Positions 26,506 to 33,708 of a stretch of 33,708 bases of DNA are shown one piece after another (the stretch's first letter is position 1; every line of letters begins with the position of its first letter). The notes under the pieces are model-generated. The model did not search any database, was not told the origin of the DNA, and saw nothing but the letters and a program-made list of their open reading frames with translations. This stretch comes from an uncultured Bacilli bacterium (lineage in GTDB: Bacteria; Bacillota_I; Bacilli_A; RF39; UBA660): assembly GCA_905236935.1 (NCBI GenBank), contig CAJOQL010000027.1, forward strand, positions 1 to 33,708, in the 5' to 3' direction. The position numbers were made by a program, and so were the translations under genes.

Positions 26506-28248
26506 CTATTTAACTATGTATGGGTCATTTATAGTTCCTGCTCCACTTACTAATGTATTGGGCTTTAAGGCAATTACAGGTCTTACAGCTAGAGTATTAT
26601 TATTAACTGCATATTCTGTAATAACCCCAAAAGAATTAATACCATATACATTTGCTTTCGTTTCAGTTAAATAAGCCATAGGCGTCATAGTCCACCATGG
26701 AATTAAACTATTAGTTACTAAGTATGATTTAACGTTTAAAACATCATTTTTATTTGTGGTAAGACCTGCAAAAGCGGCTTCATCTGCTGTTAATAATCCA
26801 ACTTTATAATCAAGACTACCATATGTAAGCTTGCCATTGCCATATATTGTTTCTTCATTTGATGTAAATTTAGAAATATTATAAAGAAGTGAATTATTGC
26901 TGCTACTATTAGGACATATTAAACTTGGAGATATACTACTAGAAATCGAATTATCATTAGTTAGTCTGTAATATCCCATATAATATGTTTCATTTTTTCC
27001 ATAACCTAAATATGCTTTATCAATGCTTTTGTCATTGCAGTATACTACGTCTGTAAGTTTTTTAAAAGTATTATTTGTAATTGTCCAATTATGGTACCAA
27101 TCTTGTAATTTTTGAAGTACTGTGCTTCTTTGAACATTGTTATGAGTATTATCATAGTTTGCTCCACTAGTGCTATACATAAATCCTATATATGCATTAT
27201 CGTCAGCATTTGTGTTGTATGCAACTTTTAAGGGCGTGGTAGCTCCAGTTTCATATATGAATCCTTTATCTCCACTTACATTGCATTGTGTTCCTTCATT
27301 ATTTTGTAATATTAATTTAATTGAACCGTTGCCAGTAATTCTCACAATTCTCCAACATTTACCTCCGAATACTATATAATTATTTTTGACATTTCCTCTA
27401 AAATAATAGGATATACCATAATCATCTGGAGTTGATCTAACTCCTTCGTCAGCAAAAGCTACGTCTATTCCTGGTGTAGTATAATTATGTTCATCAACAT
27501 GGCCTTTAGATAATATTTTGTTTACAAGTGATAAATCTGTAAAACAGTTATTTTCATCTACATAATAAGGGTTGGATATTGTACCGCTTCCAGAGGTAAT
27601 TCGGCTGTTGCCATTAAGATCTATTACAACTCTAACATTTATTGGTTCATTATTGAAGTTGCAATCCAGATTATCATCATTCAACACTGTATTAAGAAAA
27701 GTGTTAAAATTTGCATAGGCACTATTAGGTTCTCTATATGTATATCTACATGCTTTATCATTGTCCATTACTAAATATGATGAATCACCGGCAACATTTT
27801 CCATATTAGCAATACTTTTTAATACGTTTGAATTTTCTGCAGTATTTCTTAAAGTGACATATAAATCATCTTTGGAAAAAACTCTAATATTATTTATAAT
27901 GCAGGCATTGCTTAAAGATGAAACTAAATATTTAATATAATCAATATTTTTATTAGTTAATACAGCTGATACAGATACTAATGATACTGTTTTTTTATCG
28001 TTATAAAATACTTGCCATTTAGTATTTTTAACTTGTAAAGTCGGAGTAGAAACATCTAAATTTATGATGCTTCCAATAGACAAATCTGCCATAGTTTTTT
28101 CAAGAATATCTTTTCTAATATTTTCATTTGCTTTATTTAGCATATTTCTATTATGATTACTTATACCAATAAAGCTTAATATAACTGCACAGAATACCAA
28201 AAAAAATGAATATATTAAAGTAGTTGCAATAAAACCATTTTTTTTCAT
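26506..28248 (-). CDS. Pilin-like surface protein with one degenerate and one full WRIVR/TADE domain
   Basis: 580 aa. The N-terminus 'MKKNGFIATTLIYSFFLVF' has the Gly-Phe junction and hydrophobic helix of a type IV-like prepilin but Thr instead of Glu at +5. Residues about 55-225 look like a worn copy of the domain ('KWQVFYNDKKTVSLVSVS ... NVRVVIDLNGNSRITSGSGTISNPYYV'). Residues about 255-580 are a full copy ('YYFRGNVKNNYIVFGGKCWRIVRITGNG ... YKVGLLTADEAAFAGL ... WWTMTPMAYLT ... AVRPVIAL ... GAGTINDPYIV'). It lies 33 bases upstream of the second pilin-like gene. Lack of Glu5 suggests a minor or tip pilin, or a non-pilus surface protein. Confidence 0.75.
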   Translation of the reverse strand: MKKNGFIATTLIYSFFLVFCAVILSFIGISNHNRNMLNKANENIRKDILEKTMADLSIGSIINLDVSTPTLQVKNTKWQVFYNDKKTVSLVSVSAVLTNKNIDYIKYLVSSLSNACIINNIRVFSKDDLYVTLRNTAENSNVLKSIANMENVAGDSSYLVMDNDKACRYTYREPNSAYANFNTFLNTVLNDDNLDCNFNNEPINVRVVIDLNGNSRITSGSGTISNPYYVDENNCFTDLSLVNKILSKGHVDEHNYTTPGIDVAFADEGVRSTPDDYGISYYFRGNVKNNYIVFGGKCWRIVRITGNGSIKLILQNNEGTQCNVSGDKGFIYETGATTPLKVAYNTNADDNAYIGFMYSTSGANYDNTHNNVQRSTVLQKLQDWYHNWTITNNTFKKLTDVVYCNDKSIDKAYLGYGKNETYYMGYYRLTNDNSISSSISPSLICPNSSSNNSLLYNISKFTSNEETIYGNGKLTYGSLDYKVGLLTADEAAFAGLTTNKNDVLNVKSYLVTNSLIPWWTMTPMAYLTETKANVYGINSFGVITEYAVNNNTLAVRPVIALKPNTLVSGAGTINDPYIVK

Positions 28249-28305
28249 TTGCTTCTCCTCTATTCTTACAATATTATATAATAATATTCATTAAATATAA
28301 AGCAA

Positions 28306-28339
28306 AAAATAAAACCTATTCATCTCTAGGTTCTATTTT
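28306..28339 (-). terminator. Terminator overlapping the end of the cohesin-like gene
   Basis: A 13-base stem (arms 28306-28318 and 28327-28339, one G-U pair, 8-base loop) starts inside the last eight codons and continues into a T-rich tract on the minus strand. It is a strong rho-independent signal built from coding sequence. Confidence 0.8.
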
Positions 28340-29752
28340 ATCTACATTAGTTAGTTCTCTTGTTTGCATTAAATCTTTTAATGCATCATCTACACTTGTT
28401 GGTTCAGTATCTTCATCAATAATACTATTTTGGATTTTTTCTGTTGAAATTTTCTCTTCAGAAGTACTTCTTACTTTATTTTTCTTTTTACCTTTAAAGA
28501 AGAAAATAAAGTATGCGGCAATGCCAATTATAAAAGTACTAACGGCTCCAATAATTATAATTAATTTAATATTATTATTGTTTTGTGGTTTTTCTTTTTC
28601 AATAACTGGCGTAACTTTAGTAGTATTTTCTTCTTTTGGTACAAATTCTTCTCTTGTTACGGTTATATTATAAATTTTCTTTTCCATTGTTTCTGTAGAG
28701 GTTACTGTAACTGTTATTACATTTTCACCAACTGACAAGGAATCATTACCTTTAATGCTTACATCAGCATTGCTATCTTCTGGAGTTGCTATTACCTTTA
28801 GTTTTTCAATTTCATAAGGTACTTTAGCAGTATAATCTAAATTAGATTTGTCAAATTTTTCATTTAATTTTATATCTTCTTCAAAAGATAAATCTGATAA
28901 TAAATTTGATCCATCAGTTGTTGCCCCACGATAGATAATGAATTTATACTCTTCATTATTTTTTTCATCTTCTGATGTGAATTTAAATGTTGCTTCATTT
29001 TTCCCCTTATCAATATTTAATTTAATTATATGCTTGTAACTATCTGCTACAATTTCATTTGTACTACTTGTACAACCTAAAGTACATTCTATTTCTGCTT
29101 TAACACCTGTTTGCTCTGTATTAGTAGTAATTGTAATTTGTTTTAAGGTATCTTTAACATAAATTTTATATTCTTTAACATCTTTTGAAAATGCTGGTTT
29201 AATAGTTGCACCATTATTTGCAGTAAAACCTTTTAATTCTGCACTAGTATTTTTTGCTTTAGTTGTGGTAGTTACTTCCTTCTTTAAAGTTAAGTTTAAA
29301 GGTTGGATAGCTTCTTCTTCTAGTTCTTTTGTTTTTTCCTCATTTGTTAACTTAAGCTTAACATTTTTAAGGCTTAATTTGGCAGTACTATCTTCCGTAG
29401 AAATATTTTTTAATGTAAATGATATAATTGGACCGTTAACAAATGATTTAGAAGCATTAAATAATTGAGCAGTACCTGCCTTAAAAATTTGGGCATAACC
29501 ATAACTAACATCTTCTCCATTTTCATCTTCAAGAACTTTAATGTTAAGAAGCTCATTATTATAATCTAAATCAAATGATATGTTTTCTAATTCTTCTTCC
29601 TCTTCTAGTTTTAAATTAACATTTACTGTAATGCTACCTTTTTCATTTATTACTAATTTATCATCGGTTTTAAGCTCTAATGTAGCAGCATTTATAGTAG
29701 TTATAAAACTTAAACTTGTAAGTAAACCAAATAAATAATACTTTATTTTCAT
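28316..29752 (-). CDS. Cell-surface protein with cohesin-like and cadherin-like beta-sandwich domains, membrane-anchored
   Basis: 478 aa. A signal peptide (to about residue 22) precedes a cohesin-like beta sandwich (about 23-150; 'ISFDLDYNNELLNIKVLE ... GPIISFTLKNIS'). Then come two cadherin-like beta-sandwich domains (about 170-275 and 283-370; 'SAELKGFTANNGATIKPAFSKDVKEYKIYV' and 'LSDLSFEEDIKLNEKFDKSNLDYTAKV'), a membrane span (about 396-418), and a 59-residue charged cytoplasmic tail. The domain order resembles surface proteins of gut Firmicutes. It has its own extended -10 promoter and terminator, so it is transcribed separately from the pilin-like genes beside it. Partner or ligand unknown. 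Confidence 0.8.
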   Translation of the reverse strand: MKIKYYLFGLLTSLSFITTINAATLELKTDDKLVINEKGSITVNVNLKLEEEEELENISFDLDYNNELLNIKVLEDENGEDVSYGYAQIFKAGTAQLFNASKSFVNGPIISFTLKNISTEDSTAKLSLKNVKLKLTNEEKTKELEEEAIQPLNLTLKKEVTTTTKAKNTSAELKGFTANNGATIKPAFSKDVKEYKIYVKDTLKQITITTNTEQTGVKAEIECTLGCTSSTNEIVADSYKHIIKLNIDKGKNEATFKFTSEDEKNNEEYKFIIYRGATTDGSNLLSDLSFEEDIKLNEKFDKSNLDYTAKVPYEIEKLKVIATPEDSNADVSIKGNDSLSVGENVITVTVTSTETMEKKIYNITVTREEFVPKEENTTKVTPVIEKEKPQNNNNIKLIIIIGAVSTFIIGIAAYFIFFFKGKKKNKVRSTSEEKISTEKIQNSIIDEDTEPTSVDDALKDLMQTRELTNVDKIEPRDE

Positions 29753-29777
29753 TTAACAACCTCTTTTACTATAAATA

Positions 29778-29786
29778 ATTTTATCA
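29778..29786 (-). promoter_or_regulatory. Extended -10 promoter (TGATAAAAT) for the cohesin-like gene
   Basis: TAAAAT at 29778-29783 with TGA upstream on the minus strand, 25 bases before the ATG at 29752; the AGAGG ribosome site lies between. Confidence 0.55.
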
Positions 29787-29816
29787 TAAATCATATTTTT
29801 TTCAAGTCCCATTAAA

Positions 29817-30899
29817 TTATATCATTTTATTAAGGATTTCATTCATAACATATATTTTATCAGGATTAATATAAATATAGCCATTTTTATAGATTAAATC
29901 TTTATTACGAATTAGTGGTTTTATTGGAAAAGCATCTTGCATATTAACATCATATTTATTAAAGAATTCTTGGAGATTTATTCCTGACATTTTTCTAAGC
30001 CCTAACATAATTTCATATTCCATAACTTCTTGTTTAGATAATAGAGCATTATTAATATGATATTTTGCATTAGTATATTCTTTGATATTTTTAGTATTAT
30101 CATATCTAAAGCCATCCATGTATCCTGAAGCTCCTAAACCAAAGCCATAATATTCTTCGTTATTCCAGTAAGCTAGGTTGTGCTTTGATTCAAAATTCTT
30201 TAAAGCAAAGTTTGATACTTCATAGTGAATATATCCTTTTTGTTTTAATTTTTTACATATGTATTCATACATTTTAGCATCTAAATCTTCTGAAATATTT
30301 TTGACATTATTAATGCCTATTTTAGTGTGCTGTTCAATTATAAGAGAATATGTACTTATATGATTTGGATTTAATTTAAGAATTTGTTTTAAATCTTTTT
30401 TTAATATATCTAAGGTTTCATTTGGAATTCCATATATTAAATCAACATTTATATTACTAATTCCATAATATCTTAATAAGTTAATTTTAGTTCTAATATC
30501 ATCAAAATCAGCAGTTCTTTCCATAAATTTAAGTTTATTTTCATTAAATGATTCAATACCAATACTTACTCTATTTACTCCGAAACTAGCTAATTTTTTA
30601 ACTAAAAATTCATTAATATCATCAGGATTACATTCAAAAGTAAATTCAGCATTTTCTTTTAATTTAAATGTTTTTAAAATATTAAATAGTTTATCAAGTA
30701 AGTCTAAATCTAGACTTGAAGGAGTTCCACCACCAATATATAAAGTGGATATTTCTTCATTTTGATAGTATTCATCTATTTCATTTTTAAGTGAATCTAA
30801 ATAATTACTTGCAAGTTCTTTATTATAAAACATTTTGCAAAAGTCACAGTAAGAACATATATGCTTACAAAAAGGAATATGAATATAAACATGATTCAT
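29817..30899 (-). CDS. hemW: Radical SAM heme chaperone HemW
   Basis: 360 aa. The opening 'VYIHIPFCKHICSYCDFC' contains the Cys-x3-Cys-x2-Cys cluster (Cys11, 15, 18) plus the following Cys21 typical of the HemN/HemW group. 'LYIGGGTPSSLD', 'ECNPDDI', 'NRVSIGIESFNENKL' and 'VDLIYGIPNET' follow the family. The length and the position next to lepA fit HemW, which inserts heme into proteins, rather than the longer coproporphyrinogen dehydrogenase HemN. A TGGTAAAAT box precedes it. Confidence 0.93.
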   Translation of the reverse strand: MNHVYIHIPFCKHICSYCDFCKMFYNKELASNYLDSLKNEIDEYYQNEEISTLYIGGGTPSSLDLDLLDKLFNILKTFKLKENAEFTFECNPDDINEFLVKKLASFGVNRVSIGIESFNENKLKFMERTADFDDIRTKINLLRYYGISNINVDLIYGIPNETLDILKKDLKQILKLNPNHISTYSLIIEQHTKIGINNVKNISEDLDAKMYEYICKKLKQKGYIHYEVSNFALKNFESKHNLAYWNNEEYYGFGLGASGYMDGFRYDNTKNIKEYTNAKYHINNALLSKQEVMEYEIMLGLRKMSGINLQEFFNKYDVNMQDAFPIKPLIRNKDLIYKNGYIYINPDKIYVMNEILNKMI

Positions 30900-30921
30900 T
30901 AACTACACCTACCATAATAAA

Positions 30922-30930
30922 ATTTTACCA
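30922..30930 (-). promoter_or_regulatory. Extended -10 promoter (TGGTAAAAT) for hemW
   Basis: TAAAAT at 30922-30927 with TGG upstream on the minus strand, in the 35-base gap between tag and hemW. The leader would be about 16 bases with AGGTG as ribosome site. Confidence 0.45.
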
Positions 30931-30934
30931 TATT

Positions 30935-31477
30935 TTAATAAAATGAACAATTAAGTTCATGGTCATTTATAATACCAATTGCTTGTAAATAAGAATAAAT
31001 AATTGTGCTTCCAATAAAAGTCATTCCTTTTTTCTTTAAATCAAGACTTATTTCATCGGATAACGCGGATGTTACGGGAACTTCATCTGTAGTGTTTTTT
31101 ATAACACTTCCATTTGTAAAATGCCAAATATAATTTGAAAATGAGCCATATTCTTTTTGAACAGCCAAAAATACTTTAGCATTCTTAATAGCAGATTTTA
31201 TTTTTAATTTATTTCTTATGATACCTTCATTATTTAATAACTTTTCGATTTTGTCATTATCATAATTTGCTATTTTTTTGTAATCAAAGTTATCAAAGGC
31301 TTTTCTAAAATTTTCTCTTTTATTTAAAATACATTCCCATGATAAACCAGCTTGGAAAGTTTCTAATAATAACATTTCGAATAAATATTCATCAGAAAAA
31401 GAAGGAATAGCCCATTCCTCATCATGATATTTTATATAATTTGGATTATTTAAGTTTACCCATTTACATCTAATCAT
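30935..31477 (-). CDS. tag: DNA-3-methyladenine glycosylase I
   Basis: 180 aa from ATG 31477 ('MIRCKWVN'). An upstream ATG at 31516 would add 13 unrelated residues inside lepA and is rejected. The enzyme removes 3-methyladenine from DNA. The zinc ligands (Cys4 near the start; His and Cys in '[10 protein letters not shown]' at the end) and the core '[10 protein letters not shown] ... [30 protein letters not shown]' match Tag. It overlaps the end of lepA by 8 bases, an unusual partner, so it is probably translated from the lepA message. Confidence 0.94.
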   Translation of the reverse strand: MIRCKWVNLNNPNYIKYHDEEWAIPSFSDEYLFEMLLLETFQAGLSWECILNKRENFRKAFDNFDYKKIANYDNDKIEKLLNNEGIIRNKLKIKSAIKNAKVFLAVQKEYGSFSNYIWHFTNGSVIKNTTDEVPVTSALSDEISLDLKKKGMTFIGSTIIYSYLQAIGIINDHELNCSFY

Positions 31478-33245
31478 TACTAAGAACTGATAAGAATGCT
31501 TCTGGTGGAACTTCAACAGATCCTACCATTTTCATTCTCTTTTTTCCTTCCTTTTGTTTTTCTAATAGTTTTCTTTTACGGGTTACATCTCCACCATAAC
31601 ACTTAGCTAAAACATTTTTCTTCATTGCACTTATAGTTTCACGAGCAATTACTTTTGAGCCTAGACTAGCTTGAATTGGAACTTCAAATAGTTGTCTTGG
31701 AATTAGCGAACGCAGACTTTTAGTTATTTGCATACCTCTATGGTAAGCAGCATCTTTATGAACTATTAAACTTAAGGCATCTACTATTTCGCCATTAATT
31801 AAGATATCCATTTTAACTAGATTGCTTATTTTATAATCAGATATTTCATAATCAAATGAAGCATATCCTTTAGTATAACTTTTTAATTTATCAAAGAAGT
31901 CATATACAATTTCAGCAAGTGGTAATTCATAAATAATATTAACTCTGGTGCTATCAATGTATTCTGTTGTTTTATAGATGCCACGCTTTTCTTGACATAA
32001 CTCCATAATTGGTCCGATATATTCACTTGGTACTAAAATACTTGCTTTAACAAATGGTTCACTAATACTTTCAATTTTTACTTTATCTGGCATTTCGCAA
32101 GGATTATCAACCTCAATTGTTTCACCGTTTGTAAGAGCTACTTTATAAATAACAGATGGTGATGTTGCAATTATATCGATATTAAATTCTCTTCTAATTC
32201 TTTCTTCAATAATATCCATATGTAAAAGGCCTAAAAATCCACATCTAAAGCCAAAACCTAAGGCTTCTGATGTTTCTGGTTCAAATACTAGAGATGCATC
32301 ATTTAATTTTAATTTTTCTAAAGCTTCTTTTAGGGCTTCATATTTATTTGGCTCAATTGGATAAATACCACTATAAACCATTGGTTTCATGGCTTTATAA
32401 CCAGCAAGAGGAGTATCTGCCATATTAGATTTAGTAGTTATGGTATCACCTACTCTAACGGTATCAATAGTTTTTATACTACCTGATACCCAACCTACAG
32501 AACCAGCCGATAACTTATCAATTAATTTTTCTTTTGGAGTATTTACTCCTATTTCAACTACTTCATATTCGGCACCATTACTCATCATAACTAGTGTGTC
32601 CCCACGTTTTATTTCACCACTTTTTACGCAAACTGATGCAATAACGCCGCGGTAAGAATCAAAGTATGAGTCGAATATTAATCCTCTTGTTTTAGTATCA
32701 GAATACTCTTTTGGCGGATTAATTCTATCGATGATAGCATCTAAAAGTTCTGGAACACCTGCTCCAGTTTTACCAGAAACAAGTAATATTTCATCTTCTC
32801 TAAAACCTAAAACATCCATAATTTCTTTTTTAACTTTAGGTACGTCGGCATTAGGTAAGTCAATTTTATTTATTACAGGAATAATATTTAAATCATTATT
32901 TAAGGCTAAATATAAATTAGCAAGAGTTTGAGCTTCTATTCCTTGAGCCGCGTCAACTACTAAAAGAGCGCCATCACATGCTGCTAGAGAGCGTGATACT
33001 TCATAACTAAAATCGACATGTCCTGGAGTATCTATTAAATGCAAGGTATATCCTTTATATTGAAGCTCAACAGCATTTAATTTAATGGTAATGCCTCTTT
33101 CTCTTTCAAGGTCCATACTATCTAATATTTGGTCTTTCATTTCTCTTTTATCTAAAGCACCAGTTATTTCTAATATACGATCTGCTAAAGTACTTTTACC
33201 ATGGTCGATATGCGCTATAATACAAAAATTTCTAATATGATCCAC
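31470..33245 (-). CDS. lepA: Elongation factor 4 (LepA), ribosome back-translocase GTPase
   Basis: 591 aa, about the family's ~600. The start is GTG with GGAAG 8 bases upstream. The GTPase domain has '[14 protein letters not shown]' (P-loop), '[18 protein letters not shown]' and 'NKIDLPNAD'. The LepA-specific C-terminal domain ends '[25 protein letters not shown]'. It is first in a lepA-tag unit and keeps its usual place upstream of hemW. Confidence 0.98.
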   Translation of the reverse strand: MDHIRNFCIIAHIDHGKSTLADRILEITGALDKREMKDQILDSMDLERERGITIKLNAVELQYKGYTLHLIDTPGHVDFSYEVSRSLAACDGALLVVDAAQGIEAQTLANLYLALNNDLNIIPVINKIDLPNADVPKVKKEIMDVLGFREDEILLVSGKTGAGVPELLDAIIDRINPPKEYSDTKTRGLIFDSYFDSYRGVIASVCVKSGEIKRGDTLVMMSNGAEYEVVEIGVNTPKEKLIDKLSAGSVGWVSGSIKTIDTVRVGDTITTKSNMADTPLAGYKAMKPMVYSGIYPIEPNKYEALKEALEKLKLNDASLVFEPETSEALGFGFRCGFLGLLHMDIIEERIRREFNIDIIATSPSVIYKVALTNGETIEVDNPCEMPDKVKIESISEPFVKASILVPSEYIGPIMELCQEKRGIYKTTEYIDSTRVNIIYELPLAEIVYDFFDKLKSYTKGYASFDYEISDYKISNLVKMDILINGEIVDALSLIVHKDAAYHRGMQITKSLRSLIPRQLFEVPIQASLGSKVIARETISAMKKNVLAKCYGGDVTRKRKLLEKQKEGKKRMKMVGSVEVPPEAFLSVLSND

Positions 33246-33267
33246 TTAAATCACTTCCATATGTACC

Positions 33268-33276
33268 ATTTTATCA
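33268..33276 (-). promoter_or_regulatory. Extended -10 promoter (TGATAAAAT) for lepA
   Basis: TAAAAT at 33268-33273 with TGA upstream on the minus strand, 22 bases before the GTG start and just after the terminator of the preceding gene. Confidence 0.55.
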
Positions 33277-33311
33277 AAAAAGTAGTTTTAAATAAAGAAT
33301 AACAATATATT

Positions 33312-33347
33312 TAGAAAATAAAAATTGCAAGTATTAACTTACAATTT
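33312..33347 (-). terminator. Terminator of the right-edge WRIVR-domain gene
   Basis: An 11-base stem AAATTGTAAGT/ACTTGCAATTT (arms 33337-33347 and 33322-33332, 4-base loop, one G-U pair) overlaps the stop codon and is followed by TTTATTTTC on the minus strand. Confidence 0.8.
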
Positions 33348-33708
33348 AAACTTCTAATAAACCATTTACAACATATGGATTATTGATTGTACCATCTCCA
33401 CCTTGTTCTATTGTTGCCGTAGATTTAAGAGAAACTGCGGGGCGAAGGCCGTAAGCATCAGACACATAACCTATATACAAATTACCAGTCGAATGTATGA
33501 GAAACACGTGAGACATGTGATTACTGGCATTGAAGTGATATGGCGACATTGTCCAGTATTCTCCTCCAGTATATAAATAGTATGCACGATTAATAGCATT
33601 ATATGTTCCACCAGCAAAAGCTACTTCATCGGCTGTTATTAATCCTATTTTATATTCTACTCCATTTGTTCCTTTTAGCATTCCATTTCCTTTTTCTGTA
33701 TCAGATGC
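33346..33708 (-). CDS. WRIVR/TADE-domain surface protein, partial (C-terminal end)
   Basis: The frame is open to the right edge (at least 120 codons); the Met at 33681 is internal, since coding continues upstream of it as 'ASDTEKGNG'. It carries the second half of the repeat domain seen in the two pilin-like proteins: 'YKIGLITADEVAFAGG', 'YYLYTGGEYWTMSPYHF', 'YGLRPAVSLKSTATIEQGGDGTINNPYVV'. The N-terminal part lies outside the window, so whether it also has a pilin signal cannot be told. It ends in a strong terminator ahead of lepA. Confidence 0.8.
   Translation of the reverse strand, partial: ASDTEKGNGMLKGTNGVEYKIGLITADEVAFAGGTYNAINRAYYLYTGGEYWTMSPYHFNASNHMSHVFLIHSTGNLYIGYVSDAYGLRPAVSLKSTATIEQGGDGTINNPYVVNGLLEV

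Noticed and set aside
24907..28248. Diversity-generating retroelement with the WRIVR domains as variable targets
   Set aside because: No reverse transcriptase, template repeat or adenine-biased variable repeat is visible. The lectin-like comparison is only by pattern.

Overview
The window comes from a very AT-rich, low-GC Bacillota chromosome (class Bacilli by gene content and order). TGA acts as a normal stop, since several gene pairs overlap as ATGA. The core lepA - hemW - hrcA - grpE - dnaK - dnaJ order, with holA nearby, is the Bacillus-type arrangement. CIRCE operators and homologues of the spore genes spoVID, ylbJ and spoVB point to a spore-forming lineage or a descendant of one. The extreme AT richness and the family of 'WRIVR' surface proteins resemble uncultured gut Bacilli related to Erysipelotrichales/RF39-type groups. 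That placement is inference.

Layout. (1) 1-5104, envelope and sporulation-like genes: a SpoVID-like partial gene, an unknown gene and a YlbL-type PDZ-Lon protease on the minus strand, then divergent ylbJ and spoVB on the plus strand. A dead IS200 fragment lies between ylbJ and spoVB. (2) 5112-13366, a long, tightly packed minus-strand run. Read in transcription order it holds a YoaP-like acetyltransferase, a DUF3781 protein, a zinc-ribbon/BspA-LRR membrane protein, a radical SAM/SPASM enzyme, a small protein with a Ser/Gly/poly-Asn tail, a double zinc-ribbon membrane protein, a flavin reductase-fold protein, a YwaF-like membrane protein, a phosphopantetheinyl transferase and guanine deaminase. 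(3) 13482-14878, lepB-holA. (4) 14952-21872, the HrcA-controlled chaperone operon hrcA-grpE-(unknown)-dnaK-pepF-dnaJ, with a consensus sigma-A promoter between two CIRCE boxes. (5) 21971-24461, mscS, a nonsense-interrupted pseudogene, an unknown gene and frr. (6) 24493-29752, surface/pilus-like genes: a cohesin/cadherin-like anchored protein, two prepilin-like proteins with large C-terminal 'WRIVR...TADE...RP' domains, and a small membrane protein. (7) 29817-33245, lepA-tag-hemW. (8) 33346 to the right edge, the end of another WRIVR-domain protein.

Best candidates for something undescribed. First, the radical SAM/SPASM enzyme is translationally coupled to a small protein ending in Ser/Gly/Asn low complexity, and is flanked by two zinc-ribbon membrane proteins; this could be a peptide- or protein-modifying system. 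Second, pilin-type N-termini are fused to large, repeated, lectin-like extracellular domains next to a cohesin-like membrane protein. No tRNA, rRNA, CRISPR array or intact mobile element was seen. The only gene-free stretches above about 300 bases are those explained by the IS200 remnant (3352-3823) and the pseudogene (22757-23274).
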